Source of the DNA: Pseudalgibacter ostreae
GTDB lineage: Bacteria > Bacteroidota > Bacteroidia > Flavobacteriales > Flavobacteriaceae
Direction of reading: 5' to 3'
Length of the DNA stretch: 64,000 nt
NCBI RefSeq assembly: GCF_042427585.1
Contig: NZ_JBHMFC010000020.1
Coordinates: forward strand, 1-64,000
In this document: positions 16,800-25,335 of the stretch, piece after piece
Position numbering within the stretch: the first letter of the stretch is position 1
Layout of the letters: each line of letters begins with the position of its first letter
Translations under genes and position numbers: made by a program
The notes under the pieces: model-generated
Seen by the model: the letters and a program-made list of their open reading frames with translations, nothing else
What the model was told of the DNA's origin: nothing
Database searches by the model: none

Positions 16800-17252
16800 A
16801 TGATGACGCCTTTAAAAATAAATGCCTTTAATATGCTTAAATTACCCTCGGCGTATTTTTGTGGGGTAAGGGTAACCTCTATAAATCAAAAGATGTGCGT
16901 TGTGCAAGTGAAGCACCGATGGATTAATCAAAACCCGTTTAAATCCATGTTTTGGGCTGTACAAGGCATGGCAGCAGAATTAGCCACAGGGGCGTTGGTA
17001 ATGTCTAAAATTCAAGAGAGTGGCGCCAGAATTTCCATGTTGGTAACCAGCAATAAATCTACATTCACAAAAAAAGCTACAGGAAAAATCACTTTTATTT
17101 GCGATGAAGGCATGCAGATTGATGCCGCTCTTAAAACGGCTATAGCAACTGGAGAGGGGGAGCGCTTTTGGTTAAAATCTGTAGGGACTAACGAGGATGG
17201 TGTTGAGGTGTCTACTTTTTATTTTGAGTGGAGCTTAAAAGTTAAGTCGTAA
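16800..17252 (+). CDS. DUF4442 hotdog-fold protein
   Basis: Protein of 150 residues of the DUF4442 (thioesterase-like hotdog) family: 'NPFKSMFWAVQGMAAELATGALVM' for the central helix and 'SMLVTSNKSTFTKKATGKITFIC.EG' for the following strands. It probably acts on an acyl-thioester or binds one, but the usual catalytic acidic residue cannot be assigned with certainty. It is transcribed toward the AIM24-family gene 59 bases downstream. Confidence 0.75.
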   Translation: MMTPLKINAFNMLKLPSAYFCGVRVTSINQKMCVVQVKHRWINQNPFKSMFWAVQGMAAELATGALVMSKIQESGARISMLVTSNKSTFTKKATGKITFICDEGMQIDAALKTAIATGEGERFWLKSVGTNEDGVEVSTFYFEWSLKVKS

Positions 17253-17311
17253 ATAGTAAACCTTAGTGAGCATTTTTTAAATATAAACCGTTAAAATTAA
17301 AATAGAACATT

Positions 17312-18112
17312 ATGATAGCACACGAAATAGATTATAAGATTTATGGTGAAGAAATGCAATATGTAGAAATAGAATTAGACCCTCAAGAAGGTGTTGTTGC
17401 CGAAGCTGGTAGTTTTATGATGATGGATGATGGCATTAAAATGGAAACTATTTTTGGAGATGGTTCGCAAAACGATTCTGGATTTCTAGGAAAGATTTTG
17501 GGAGCAGGGAAGCGGATACTTACCGGTGAAAGTTTGTTTATGACAGCCTTTTACAACAACCTTACCGGTAAACGCCATGTGAGTTTCGCGTCTCCTTACC
17601 CAGGAAAAATAATCCCTATAGACTTAACCGCATTTCAGGGAAAATTTATTTGTCAGAAAGATGCTTTTTTATGTGCTGCAAAAGGAGTGAGTATTGGTAT
17701 TGAATTTTCTAAAAAGTTAGGCCGTGGCCTTTTTGGTGGTGAAGGTTTTATCATGCAGAAGTTAGAAGGTAACGGTATGGCATTTGTTCACGCTGGAGGT
17801 ACCATGGCGAAAAAGGTTTTGCAAGCGGGAGAAACGTTAAAGGTGGATACGGGGTGTATTGTTGGTTTTACACAAGACGTCGATTATGATATAGAATTTG
17901 TTGGGGGTATAAAAAACACTGTTTTTGGTGGTGAAGGTTTGTTTTTTGCTAAACTTCAGGGCCCTGGAATCGTGTATATACAGTCCCTGCCTTTTAGTAG
18001 ACTTGCGGGCCGTGTGTTGGCTTCTGCTCCAAAAGGCGGAGGGAAGAACAAAGGCGAAGGCAGTATTCTTGGGGGGATTGGCGACTTATTGGATGGGGAT
18101 AATAGGTTTTAG
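17312..18112 (+). CDS. AIM24 / TIGR00266-family protein
   Basis: Protein of 266 residues matching the TIGR00266 group: 'IYGEEMQYVEIELDPQEGVVAEAGSFMMMDDGI', 'GAGKRILTGESLFMTAFYN' and the Gly-rich 'GLFGGEGFIMQKLEGNGMAFVHAGG', repeated as 'VFGGEGLFFAKLQGPGIVYIQSLPFSRLAGR'. The family forms a trimeric beta-prism and has no established enzymatic role. The extra tail is rich in Gly/Lys. It is probably co-transcribed with the DUF4442 gene. Confidence 0.88.
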   Translation: MIAHEIDYKIYGEEMQYVEIELDPQEGVVAEAGSFMMMDDGIKMETIFGDGSQNDSGFLGKILGAGKRILTGESLFMTAFYNNLTGKRHVSFASPYPGKIIPIDLTAFQGKFICQKDAFLCAAKGVSIGIEFSKKLGRGLFGGEGFIMQKLEGNGMAFVHAGGTMAKKVLQAGETLKVDTGCIVGFTQDVDYDIEFVGGIKNTVFGGEGLFFAKLQGPGIVYIQSLPFSRLAGRVLASAPKGGGKNKGEGSILGGIGDLLDGDNRF

Positions 18113-18120
18113 AGTTTTTA

Positions 18121-18203
18121 GTCCTGTCATTTCCAATGAGGCCTGACTGAGGAATCTTACATTGAGGAAGGACCTTAACTAATGAGATTTCTTGTCGTTC
18201 ACG
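18121..18203. repeat. Flavobacterial intergenic repeat (TGTCATTTC.../GAGATTTCTTGTCG type)
   Basis: The convergent gap holds TGTCATTTCCAATGAGG...CTGAGGAATCTTAC and then GAGATTTCTTGTCGTTCACG, whose complement reads CGTGAACGACAAGAAATCTC. This resembles the repeats at 25086-25250 and the common 'CATTTCGAACGAAGTGAGAAATCTC' intergenic element of flavobacteria. It can fold into a hairpin and may serve as a bidirectional terminator. Confidence 0.5.
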
Positions 18204-18247
18204 TTTTTACCTGTTGGACGTACAAAGGGATTCCAAAAACATTCCCA

Positions 18248-21200
18248 TCAATATTTTACAAACTTAATGCCGTTTGGGTTTTTAACGTTTTTGGAATTCA
18301 ATTTTAATATGTAAACACCATTAGACAGTTGAGAGACGTCAACATTATTTAGGTTAGGCGATTTAATATAAATGACCTCTTGCCCTAAGCTATTGTATAT
18401 AGCCAAAACATCTATTGCTGTTGTTGTTTCTTTTGAGCTAGAGTGTATCTGTAAAATATTTGATTTAGGATTGTAAGTGGTGAATAGGGTTTTTTCTTCA
18501 AAAATATCGGTGCCTAAAACGCCTTCTTCCTTAAATACGATGGAAAACTGTTTTTGTTGCAGGCCTGTATTTAGATATAAATTGGCTTCGCCATCCCTTA
18601 AATTATAATACATATTTTTAGTGTTGTCCTTTAAATAGATGGGTAAATCCGCAGGGATGTTTTCCATTTTGCCGATCTCGAATTTATAGACTCCAGCGTG
18701 TGTGGCTTTTATTTCTAAGGGCAAATTATCTTCAAGGTTTATACTTGGTAAGGCTTGAATAGACAGTTTTTTACTGTTTTCTGGTAATAACCAGTAAATA
18801 TCGTCCTGTAAATAATCGTAAGATTCGGCATCATAAGCATTATCATAGCCATAAGTGGTGTTCAGATCATAACCTAAACCAATGGTTTTTATATAGTCTT
18901 TGGTAGTAAAGGAAAACCAAAGTTTTGGTCGGCTATCCCCATTCGTTGTTTGCTTGTTTTTAGTAGCATTCGTTCTGTAAAAAACGGATGCACCATTATC
19001 TACTTTTGCAAATACGCGTTGTGAGTTATTAAAAATAATGTCGTCTACTGGTGCGCTATTTACGGTTACAAAAAAACCTTGTCCTACAGGGATAAAACCT
19101 GTGGGTGCACCTTTTGAGGGAGCACCGTTCGTACTTGTTGAGCCTGCATTCCCAGCTACTGCTGCTGCTGTAAAAGGGATAGGTGATGGCACGCTCATAG
19201 TCAAATTATAACTGGCATAACCGCCTTTATAATCTGCCAGATAATGACTGTTATTGTCTGGAAAGTGTTCCCAAAAGTATAAAGTACCATCAATAACGTC
19301 TATGTTGTCTGTAATAAATTGATACGCATCAAGTGCAGAGGGGTATGGGTTTCCTACTAAAATATTGAAACCAGCGGTTACAGGAATGGTGTAATCTCCA
19401 TCATTAGGTGTGCCTTCAAAAATATATTCTTGTAAATTGCCTCCACCTAGGCCGGAGCCTTTCATAGTATAACCTAAACCAGGTGCTAATAAATCGCTAG
19501 TGGATAGACGAACCCAATTGTTGTAATGGTTAGTACCGTCAAACTTATGCAGCCATCTGGTGCTTAAAGTGGGGGGTGTACCTGGGGTGCCGGTATGTGC
19601 CGCGCTAAACTTTACTGGGTGGCCTTCGGGGTCTTCCAAAAACCCAATCTGCCAGTTTCCTTCTCTATTAACAGGCGAGCTCCAATAGTTATGATTAAAG
19701 GCATTACCACTACCTTTTTGCCTGATTTTTAAAGTGCCGATTCCAGTATTGGAAGTTTCACCTTCATGGTTTTGTATCAATTGTGCTTCATTTTTTAAAT
19801 CAATGGTGCCGTTGTCTCCAATTTCAACTCCTTTTTCAACACTTAAAAGCGTGCCGTTAACAATGAGCTCGCTGCCCGAGTTTATGTTAACTTCTCTAAC
19901 CAGCGCATCTTCTGTTAAAGTTGCTGTTCCTGCTAAAACGGTTAGTTTTAAACACGAATCGTTCTCGTTGTGCGGGGCAGAATTAATGCCTGAACCATTA
20001 AAGTAATTAGCACCATCCCAGACGATCTGGTCTACATAACGTAATTTGAAATATTGGTTGTCTTTAAAAGTTACACCTGTTGCTTTAATACTATGGGGGG
20101 GTGTTTCTGTGATGCTTAAATCGTGAACGGTTAAATCAGAGAAATCAGGGGAATCAGAGATTATTAGTTGTAGAGGCGAGCAATTTAAGGTTTCAAGAGA
20201 CAAAACCGAATTGTTTATCATATGACTTATATCAAAATAAACATCCACCTTTCCAAGTTCATTTCTATTACTAACACGCCATTGGGTGTCTAAATATTCG
20301 ATATAATCGGTGTTGTTTGTATAAAAATTATAATTTAAATCTCTTTTGTCTTGACCCCAAAACAAAAATTGATCATTTTTTAAAGTGGATGCAAGTTCTA
20401 TCCTTACAATACCGGAACCTTGAGAATTGATTTGTTGCGACCCATCGTCTGCTTTGCCTATGCCCGCTACATGATAATCATATTCCCCATTTGACATATT
20501 ATCTTGTTGGTAATAATCAATATCTGTATGTATGGGTATGTTATATTTAGCAGCTAAATAATTGTTTACAATGATACGCTGGGCTTTGTTTATAGCGTAA
20601 TTGAAATGTATTATTTCAGATATCTCTCCAGCATAGTAGGAGTTGTTGTTGCTTGGTAACATACCAATAGTCAACGGGGTGCTATTATTTGTTATTTTAT
20701 TAGAAACTTGTGGTTTTGTTGCTATAAGATTTCCTCTATCGTATATTTTAGTACGTTGATTAGAACCTAAACTACCATCAAAATCCATTTGGAGAATGTA
20801 AGGTGTGGAGTTCGTGAATGCTGGGTTTCCCGTATTAACCCGATATTTTGTGGTGTTGATATCAACATACAGAAAGTCCTTTGTATAAAAAAACAATGAA
20901 TATGCATAATTATCACTGTTGCCTGAAGAATATCTTTTAGATAGAATCCCTCTGGGGGTTTTTTCGTCCAGACTTTCCGGCTTTATAACGGAAAACAAAG
21001 ATATGCTTGAGCTGCCATCCAATATATCCTTGTCGTCTACTGTCATTAAAGTGCTTTTTCCATCTAAATTAATTGCTGGCATTGTATTTAAAGCACTGGA
21101 TTTATTGAATTCTGGTTGTTCGTTAGGGTTAGTGGAGAGGGCGTCGTTGTTGTTTCCTGAAGCATCAGGCCAAAACGTAACGGGTTCCTTATTCTCAAGA

Positions 21201-21331
21201 ATAATATCATCGGCTTTAAGCCATAATCCGTTAGATGTATGATCGCCAACGCCACCTGGCCCTGTTTGTGAATAATTGAAATTAAAGAAGAATAATAAAC
21301 TAAGTACTGAAATCGTTTTAATTGCATTCAT
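18248..21331 (-). CDS. Large secreted protein with LamG-like domain and T9SS sorting domain
   Basis: Protein of 1027 residues with a signal peptide (...FFFNFNYSQ). An N-terminal LamG/concanavalin-like region (about 30-250) includes 'GLWLKADDI', 'FWPDASGNNNDA', 'INLDGKSTLM' and 'AGEISEIIHFNYAINKAQRIIVNNYLAAKYNI'. A long repeat-poor middle follows. The C-terminal ~75 residues are type A T9SS sorting: 'IYNSLGQEV', 'VDVSQLSNGVYILKL', 'KFVKY'. The last domain is cleaved when the protein is exported and attached to the surface. The middle has no enzyme motif I recognise; adhesion or carbohydrate binding is a guess. Confidence 0.85.
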   Translation of the reverse strand: MNAIKTISVLSLLFFFNFNYSQTGPGGVGDHTSNGLWLKADDIILENKEPVTFWPDASGNNNDALSTNPNEQPEFNKSSALNTMPAINLDGKSTLMTVDDKDILDGSSSISLFSVIKPESLDEKTPRGILSKRYSSGNSDNYAYSLFFYTKDFLYVDINTTKYRVNTGNPAFTNSTPYILQMDFDGSLGSNQRTKIYDRGNLIATKPQVSNKITNNSTPLTIGMLPSNNNSYYAGEISEIIHFNYAINKAQRIIVNNYLAAKYNIPIHTDIDYYQQDNMSNGEYDYHVAGIGKADDGSQQINSQGSGIVRIELASTLKNDQFLFWGQDKRDLNYNFYTNNTDYIEYLDTQWRVSNRNELGKVDVYFDISHMINNSVLSLETLNCSPLQLIISDSPDFSDLTVHDLSITETPPHSIKATGVTFKDNQYFKLRYVDQIVWDGANYFNGSGINSAPHNENDSCLKLTVLAGTATLTEDALVREVNINSGSELIVNGTLLSVEKGVEIGDNGTIDLKNEAQLIQNHEGETSNTGIGTLKIRQKGSGNAFNHNYWSSPVNREGNWQIGFLEDPEGHPVKFSAAHTGTPGTPPTLSTRWLHKFDGTNHYNNWVRLSTSDLLAPGLGYTMKGSGLGGGNLQEYIFEGTPNDGDYTIPVTAGFNILVGNPYPSALDAYQFITDNIDVIDGTLYFWEHFPDNNSHYLADYKGGYASYNLTMSVPSPIPFTAAAVAGNAGSTSTNGAPSKGAPTGFIPVGQGFFVTVNSAPVDDIIFNNSQRVFAKVDNGASVFYRTNATKNKQTTNGDSRPKLWFSFTTKDYIKTIGLGYDLNTTYGYDNAYDAESYDYLQDDIYWLLPENSKKLSIQALPSINLEDNLPLEIKATHAGVYKFEIGKMENIPADLPIYLKDNTKNMYYNLRDGEANLYLNTGLQQKQFSIVFKEEGVLGTDIFEEKTLFTTYNPKSNILQIHSSSKETTTAIDVLAIYNSLGQEVIYIKSPNLNNVDVSQLSNGVYILKLNSKNVKNPNGIKFVKY

Positions 21332-21612
21332 TATTTTAATAGTAACTTGCTTTTAAACACCCCTAACAAATACTAGCTTTAATAACCATTAAGGGTAAAA
21401 CAATTAATTTGGCGTACCAAATTTAGACATTTTAATGATGTCGTTACATGATATTTATCAAGAATGTTTTTTTGTGGTTGTAGCGTGTTGATACTGTTTT
21501 AGTTATGCTCTAATTCAGCTTTCGTTGTCTTTATATCTTACTTAATTAAAAGTGACATATAAGCTTGCTGTTTCTTTAGTTTATTTAATAATTTCTTGTA
21601 CGTTTTATGGTC

Positions 21613-22935
21613 TTATTTTACTGTTAATGCAATCGTTTTTTTAATATCGCCATTATATACAATTTCGAGCAGCGCTTTATCATAAGGCCCCTCACCAATA
21701 TGCTCGATTAGAATTTCGGTATTCCCTTCTGCATGAATTAAGAAATGGGCCGATTTCGATTTAATCCTATAAGCATCTTTGGCTTTGCCTACTAAGCTTA
21801 TAGAAGTAATAAAACTGCCCGTATTGCTATTTGTGTTTTTAATTTTAATTTTTTTAGTGCTTCCCAAGGGAATGTTTACATGTTCTGGAATAATTAATTC
21901 GGAGGCGACTAGTTTTTCGCCTTCTGGCTGGTCTTTATGGTAAACTTCCATATGGTGTTGCCTTCCGCCGCCTCTTTTGGGCGACCCTGCCGTTACATAA
22001 ATGCCTTCACCCGACAGAATAGCCTGTGTGCCATGCCTGGGGTAATGCATGGGGGCTTTTACGCTCCATGTTTGGGTTTTAGGATTGTAGGCTTCCACAA
22101 TGGTATAGGCAGGCCCAGGTTTTTCGCTCTCGCCACCCATTACAAATAATTCATCTTTAAAAGCAATGGTGCTTGGAGCGGCTCTGGGCGTGGGTAAATC
22201 GTTTTTTAATGTAGACCATGTCTGGGTTTTAAAATCATAGGTATCAACAGTGGCGATAAGGGGCGCAAATACTCCGCCTTCTCCACCAGATTGCCTTCCT
22301 CCAACAGCGTATAGGGTGTTGTTGATAACTGCAGCATGAAAATGATCTCTTTTTTGGGATGCATTTTCTAGAACACTCCACGTGTTCTCTTTAGGGTTAT
22401 AGGCGTCGAACCAGTTAACATAGCCTCCGTCATGCCCAATGGTATTGCCTCCAATAATATAAAACACATCTTCGTATACAACCAGGCCAGCACCGCCGCG
22501 TCTGCGATTTTCAGGAATTTGCGGGCCCTCTATCCAGCGATCGCTAGGCGGATGATATAACCAAACCGCTTCTTCAGGAATTTCTTTGGGAAAATTATTG
22601 GTTTTAAATGCGCCTATAACCCAAACAAATCCTTGATAATAAGTTGCCTGAAAATGATTGAATTCTTTCGGGGCTTTGTTAGGTGCTTCTTGCCATGAAT
22701 TGGTTTTAAAATCATAAACATCTAAGGTTTGTGCAGACTCTCTTCCCCCAAACAAGATAAAAGTATCACCTGCTTGTACAAAAGAACATTCATGGCGTGC
22801 CGTATAATGTTCATCTTCATCTTTATCAATCCATAAATCGGTTTTTTTGTTAGTCGTCTGACTGTTAAGAAGGCATGCTGCAGAACAGCACAGAAACACG
22901 CTTAAAAAATAGGATGTGGAATAATGGTTTTTCAT
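21613..22935 (-). CDS. Secreted kelch-repeat protein
   Basis: Protein of 440 residues with a hydrophobic N-terminal signal. About six kelch blades follow between residues 45 and 340, for example 'GDTFILFGGRESAQTLDVYDFKTNSWQEAP', 'VFYIIGGN', 'TLYAVGGRQSGG', 'ELFVMGGESEKPG' and 'GIYVTAGSPKRGG', each with the GG and Y...W marks of a beta-propeller. A roughly 80-residue C-terminal Ig-like region ends 'KKTIALTVK'. No catalytic motif is seen. It lies alone, downstream of no operon partner, with a 280-base AT-rich gap before the T9SS protein. Confidence 0.82.
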   Translation of the reverse strand: MKNHYSTSYFLSVFLCCSAACLLNSQTTNKKTDLWIDKDEDEHYTARHECSFVQAGDTFILFGGRESAQTLDVYDFKTNSWQEAPNKAPKEFNHFQATYYQGFVWVIGAFKTNNFPKEIPEEAVWLYHPPSDRWIEGPQIPENRRRGGAGLVVYEDVFYIIGGNTIGHDGGYVNWFDAYNPKENTWSVLENASQKRDHFHAAVINNTLYAVGGRQSGGEGGVFAPLIATVDTYDFKTQTWSTLKNDLPTPRAAPSTIAFKDELFVMGGESEKPGPAYTIVEAYNPKTQTWSVKAPMHYPRHGTQAILSGEGIYVTAGSPKRGGGRQHHMEVYHKDQPEGEKLVASELIIPEHVNIPLGSTKKIKIKNTNSNTGSFITSISLVGKAKDAYRIKSKSAHFLIHAEGNTEILIEHIGEGPYDKALLEIVYNGDIKKTIALTVK

Positions 22936-23186
22936 AACATAAATCTTTAATCTTCGAATTTAGTGAAACACAATAAAATTAGGAAGTATTGCGTTTTATT
23001 ATTTTATACCAAGATTTTTTTTTAAAGAAGGAGAGGAGGTGTTTTAGGGATAAAGCCATTAAGAAATTGTTAAAGTTAGGCTTTATATATTTTTCTTATT
23101 TAATTTTAGGTACTTTTAAACACATGAAATAGTGTTTAATAATAAATATTATTTTAATTTTTTATAAACCAAATCCTACATTAATC

Positions 23187-23435
23187 ATGGCAAGAGCAAT
23201 GCTTGAGTATACCATTACGATACTCCACAAAGTAAGTTTTGATACAACACTGTTCTGTAAAGAAGTACAAAAAGCTTTAGAGCGATTATTACCTTATGAG
23301 GTTGAAGAATTAAAAATATTTATTCGTTCCCTTATTTTACAGAACCCAGAATTAGACCAGTGTTTAGTTTATTTTAAACAACAGCCTTTTGAAGAAGCTA
23401 TGAGAAAAGAGGCTATGAGAAAAGAAGTGGTGTAA
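23187..23435 (+). CDS. Conserved small protein of unknown function
   Basis: Protein of 82 residues: MARAMLEYTITILHKVSFDTTLFCKEVQKALERLLPYEVEELKIFIRSL. I recall similar small proteins in Bacteroidota genomes, all hypothetical, with the core 'KVSFD..LF..EL.KA...L.P.E.EEL'. The last residues are a 15-base tandem repeat (EAMRK EAMRK), probably from slippage. It is entirely helical in appearance, with no signal or membrane segment. It stands between the kelch gene and oxyR and has its own spacing on both sides. Confidence 0.6.
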   Translation: MARAMLEYTITILHKVSFDTTLFCKEVQKALERLLPYEVEELKIFIRSLILQNPELDQCLVYFKQQPFEEAMRKEAMRKEVV

Positions 23436-23527
23436 GTATAGCGCATAACATACCTACTCGTTAGTGCATTTTAAATGGTATAATACGTCTTTAAAATGCA
23501 CTTAATCTTTAAATTTTATATCCTTTT

Positions 23528-24475
23528 TTATTTGGGTAGTGGGCTGATAATCTTAACATTTTGAAACGCAATAGCACCTCTAATAACTCCAGATATCACA
23601 TCCTGCAATGCGCCAACGATATGCATTTTTAGTTCGCTTTTATGATAAATGAGACTGACCTCCCTAGCTGGAACTGGTTCATTAAAATGATGAAGGTTTT
23701 CTTTTTTGGCTTCATGAACATCTAATGTATGCAGATAGGGGAGTAGTGTCATACCTAAACCTTCGTTTGATAGTTTAATAAGGGTTTCGATACTACCACT
23801 TTCTAGTTGGAAATTTTCGTCTGTTTGGCTTTTAAAGGCTTTACATAAGTTAATGACTCCATCACGAAAACAATGTCCATCTTCTAAAAGTAACATGTCG
23901 TTTATATCTAAGTCTTTTACATCAATTTTTTTATTAGAGAATAGCCTATGCCCTTTAGGGATATAATTCACAAAAGGTTCGAAATATAACACACGTTCTT
24001 TAATGTCTTCGTTTTTAAGAGGTGTAGCTGCAATAGCGGCATCTAAATGGCCGTCTTTAATTCTTGTAATAATATCTTCTGTAGTAAGTTCTTCTATTTT
24101 AAGTTTTACTCTAGGGTGTTTTTTTATAAAAGTTTTTAAAAACATAGGAAGTAGAGTAGGCATAATAGTTGGAATAACACCCAACTTAAATTCTCCACCA
24201 ATAAAGCCTTTTTGTTGATCTACGATATCTTGGATTCGGTAAGATTCATTGACAATACTGCGAGCTTGATTAACAATCTTTTTACCTACTTCGGTAAGTT
24301 CAATGGGCTTTTTGCTCCTATCGAAAATGATAACGCCTAATTTGTCCTCTAGTTTTTGGATTTGCATGCTCAATGTTGGTTGGGTAACAAAACATTTTTC
24401 GGCAGCTTTAGTAAAATTCTGGTTTTCGGCAACGGCTAAAACGTAATGTAGTTGTGTAATAGTCATAATTATCAA
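23528..24475 (-). CDS. oxyR: OxyR-type LysR-family peroxide regulator
   Basis: LysR regulator of 315 residues: HTH 'TITQLHYVLAVAENQNFTKAAEKCFVTQPTLSMQIQKLED' at 5-45 and an effector domain with Cys202 and Cys211 in 'DGHCFRDGVINLCKAF'. These two cysteines are nine residues apart, like Cys199/Cys208 of Escherichia coli OxyR, the pair that forms the peroxide-induced disulfide. It is divergent from dps with 98 bases between the start codons, a classic regulator-target arrangement. The first Met (MIIM) or the fourth residue Met could be the start. Confidence 0.92.
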   Translation of the reverse strand: MIIMTITQLHYVLAVAENQNFTKAAEKCFVTQPTLSMQIQKLEDKLGVIIFDRSKKPIELTEVGKKIVNQARSIVNESYRIQDIVDQQKGFIGGEFKLGVIPTIMPTLLPMFLKTFIKKHPRVKLKIEELTTEDIITRIKDGHLDAAIAATPLKNEDIKERVLYFEPFVNYIPKGHRLFSNKKIDVKDLDINDMLLLEDGHCFRDGVINLCKAFKSQTDENFQLESGSIETLIKLSNEGLGMTLLPYLHTLDVHEAKKENLHHFNEPVPAREVSLIYHKSELKMHIVGALQDVISGVIRGAIAFQNVKIISPLPK

Positions 24476-24498
24476 TTTAGGTTATAAAAATATAAAAA

Positions 24499-24546
24499 CT
24501 ATCAATAAAACTTATAATAATAAGTGTTAATTATAGATTAAATTTG
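24499..24546 (+). promoter_or_regulatory. oxyR-dps intergenic control region
   Basis: TAAATTTG at 24539-24546 matches the -7 consensus TAnnTTTG and would start the dps transcript about 20 bases before its ATG. CTAT (24499-24502) and ATAG (24533-24536), 34 bases apart on the same DNA face, resemble OxyR contact elements but are too short to be certain. Confidence 0.35.
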
Positions 24547-24573
24547 ATATAAGAGAACTAAAATTTAAATATT

Positions 24574-25053
24574 ATGACGTTAAATAGCTTAGGATTAAAC
24601 TCCAAAAAGGCCAAAGACTTGGCAAATGATTTAAACCATTTATTGGCTAATTTCCAAATTTATTATCAGAATTTAAGAGGCATCCATTGGAATATTAAAG
24701 GGAAGCGTTTTTTTGATTTGCATGTAAAATTTGAAGAACTTTATACTGATGCTAATGTAAAAGTTGATAACATAGCAGAACGTATTTTAACATTAGGGGG
24801 TACACCCTTGCATACCTTTGATGACTATTCTAAAGAAGCGCAAGTGCCAGTTGGGAAAAACATTTCTCAAGATGAAAAGGCGGTTCAATTAATTGTAGAT
24901 TCTTTATCTGAATTATTGAACATTGAAAGACAGATTTTAGACAAATCGGGTGATATTAATGATGAAGGCACCAATGCTATGATGAGTGATTTTATTTCAG
25001 AACAGGAAAAAACAGTTTGGATGATGAAGGCTTGGCTGGGCGAAACCGTTTAA
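24574..25053 (+). CDS. dps: Dps-family DNA-protecting ferritin
   Basis: Protein of 159 residues with the intersubunit ferroxidase ligands of Dps in the right spacing: His38, His50, Glu54, Asp65 and Glu69 ('GIHWNIKGKRFFDLHVKFEELY' and 'VDNIAERI'). Dps forms a 12-mer that oxidises iron with hydrogen peroxide and shields DNA. It is divergent from oxyR, so peroxide induction is expected. The N-terminal tail has only a few lysines, so DNA binding may be weak. Confidence 0.95.
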   Translation: MTLNSLGLNSKKAKDLANDLNHLLANFQIYYQNLRGIHWNIKGKRFFDLHVKFEELYTDANVKVDNIAERILTLGGTPLHTFDDYSKEAQVPVGKNISQDEKAVQLIVDSLSELLNIERQILDKSGDINDEGTNAMMSDFISEQEKTVWMMKAWLGETV

Positions 25054-25085
25054 GAGATAAAGCAAAGGCCTGAGAGCTTTTTGTT

Positions 25086-25275
25086 ATTTCGAACGAAGCA
25101 TGAGGGAGAAACCTCTATACTTATTTATACTTATTAGGTGTTTTTATGATTAATTTTTTTAGAGTTGAGATTTCTCGTCGTCATGCTTCCTTTTTCGAAA
25201 TATCAATGCGTATTTGTCATTCCGAACGAGGTACGAGGAGGAACCTCTATACTTATTAGGTCTTTTTATGATTAA
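25086..25275. repeat. Cluster of flavobacterial intergenic repeats
   Basis: ATTTCGAACGAAGCATGAGG...GAGAAACCTC (25086-25115) is followed by an inverted relative GAGATTTCTCGTCGTCATGC...TTTCGAAAT (25167-25201). A second direct copy runs TGTCATTCCGAACGAGG...GGAACCTC (from 25215). The tail CCTCTATACTTATTAGG.TTTTTATGATTAA occurs twice. The unit lies in the convergent gap after dps and before the DUF58 gene, and related sequence is at 18121-18203. It may act as a bidirectional terminator. Confidence 0.6.
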
Positions 25276-25335
25276 GCGCTTTTCGATAGCTATACAAATC
25301 TGTAGAAAAAGTAGCGATGATATAGTTTTGAATTT

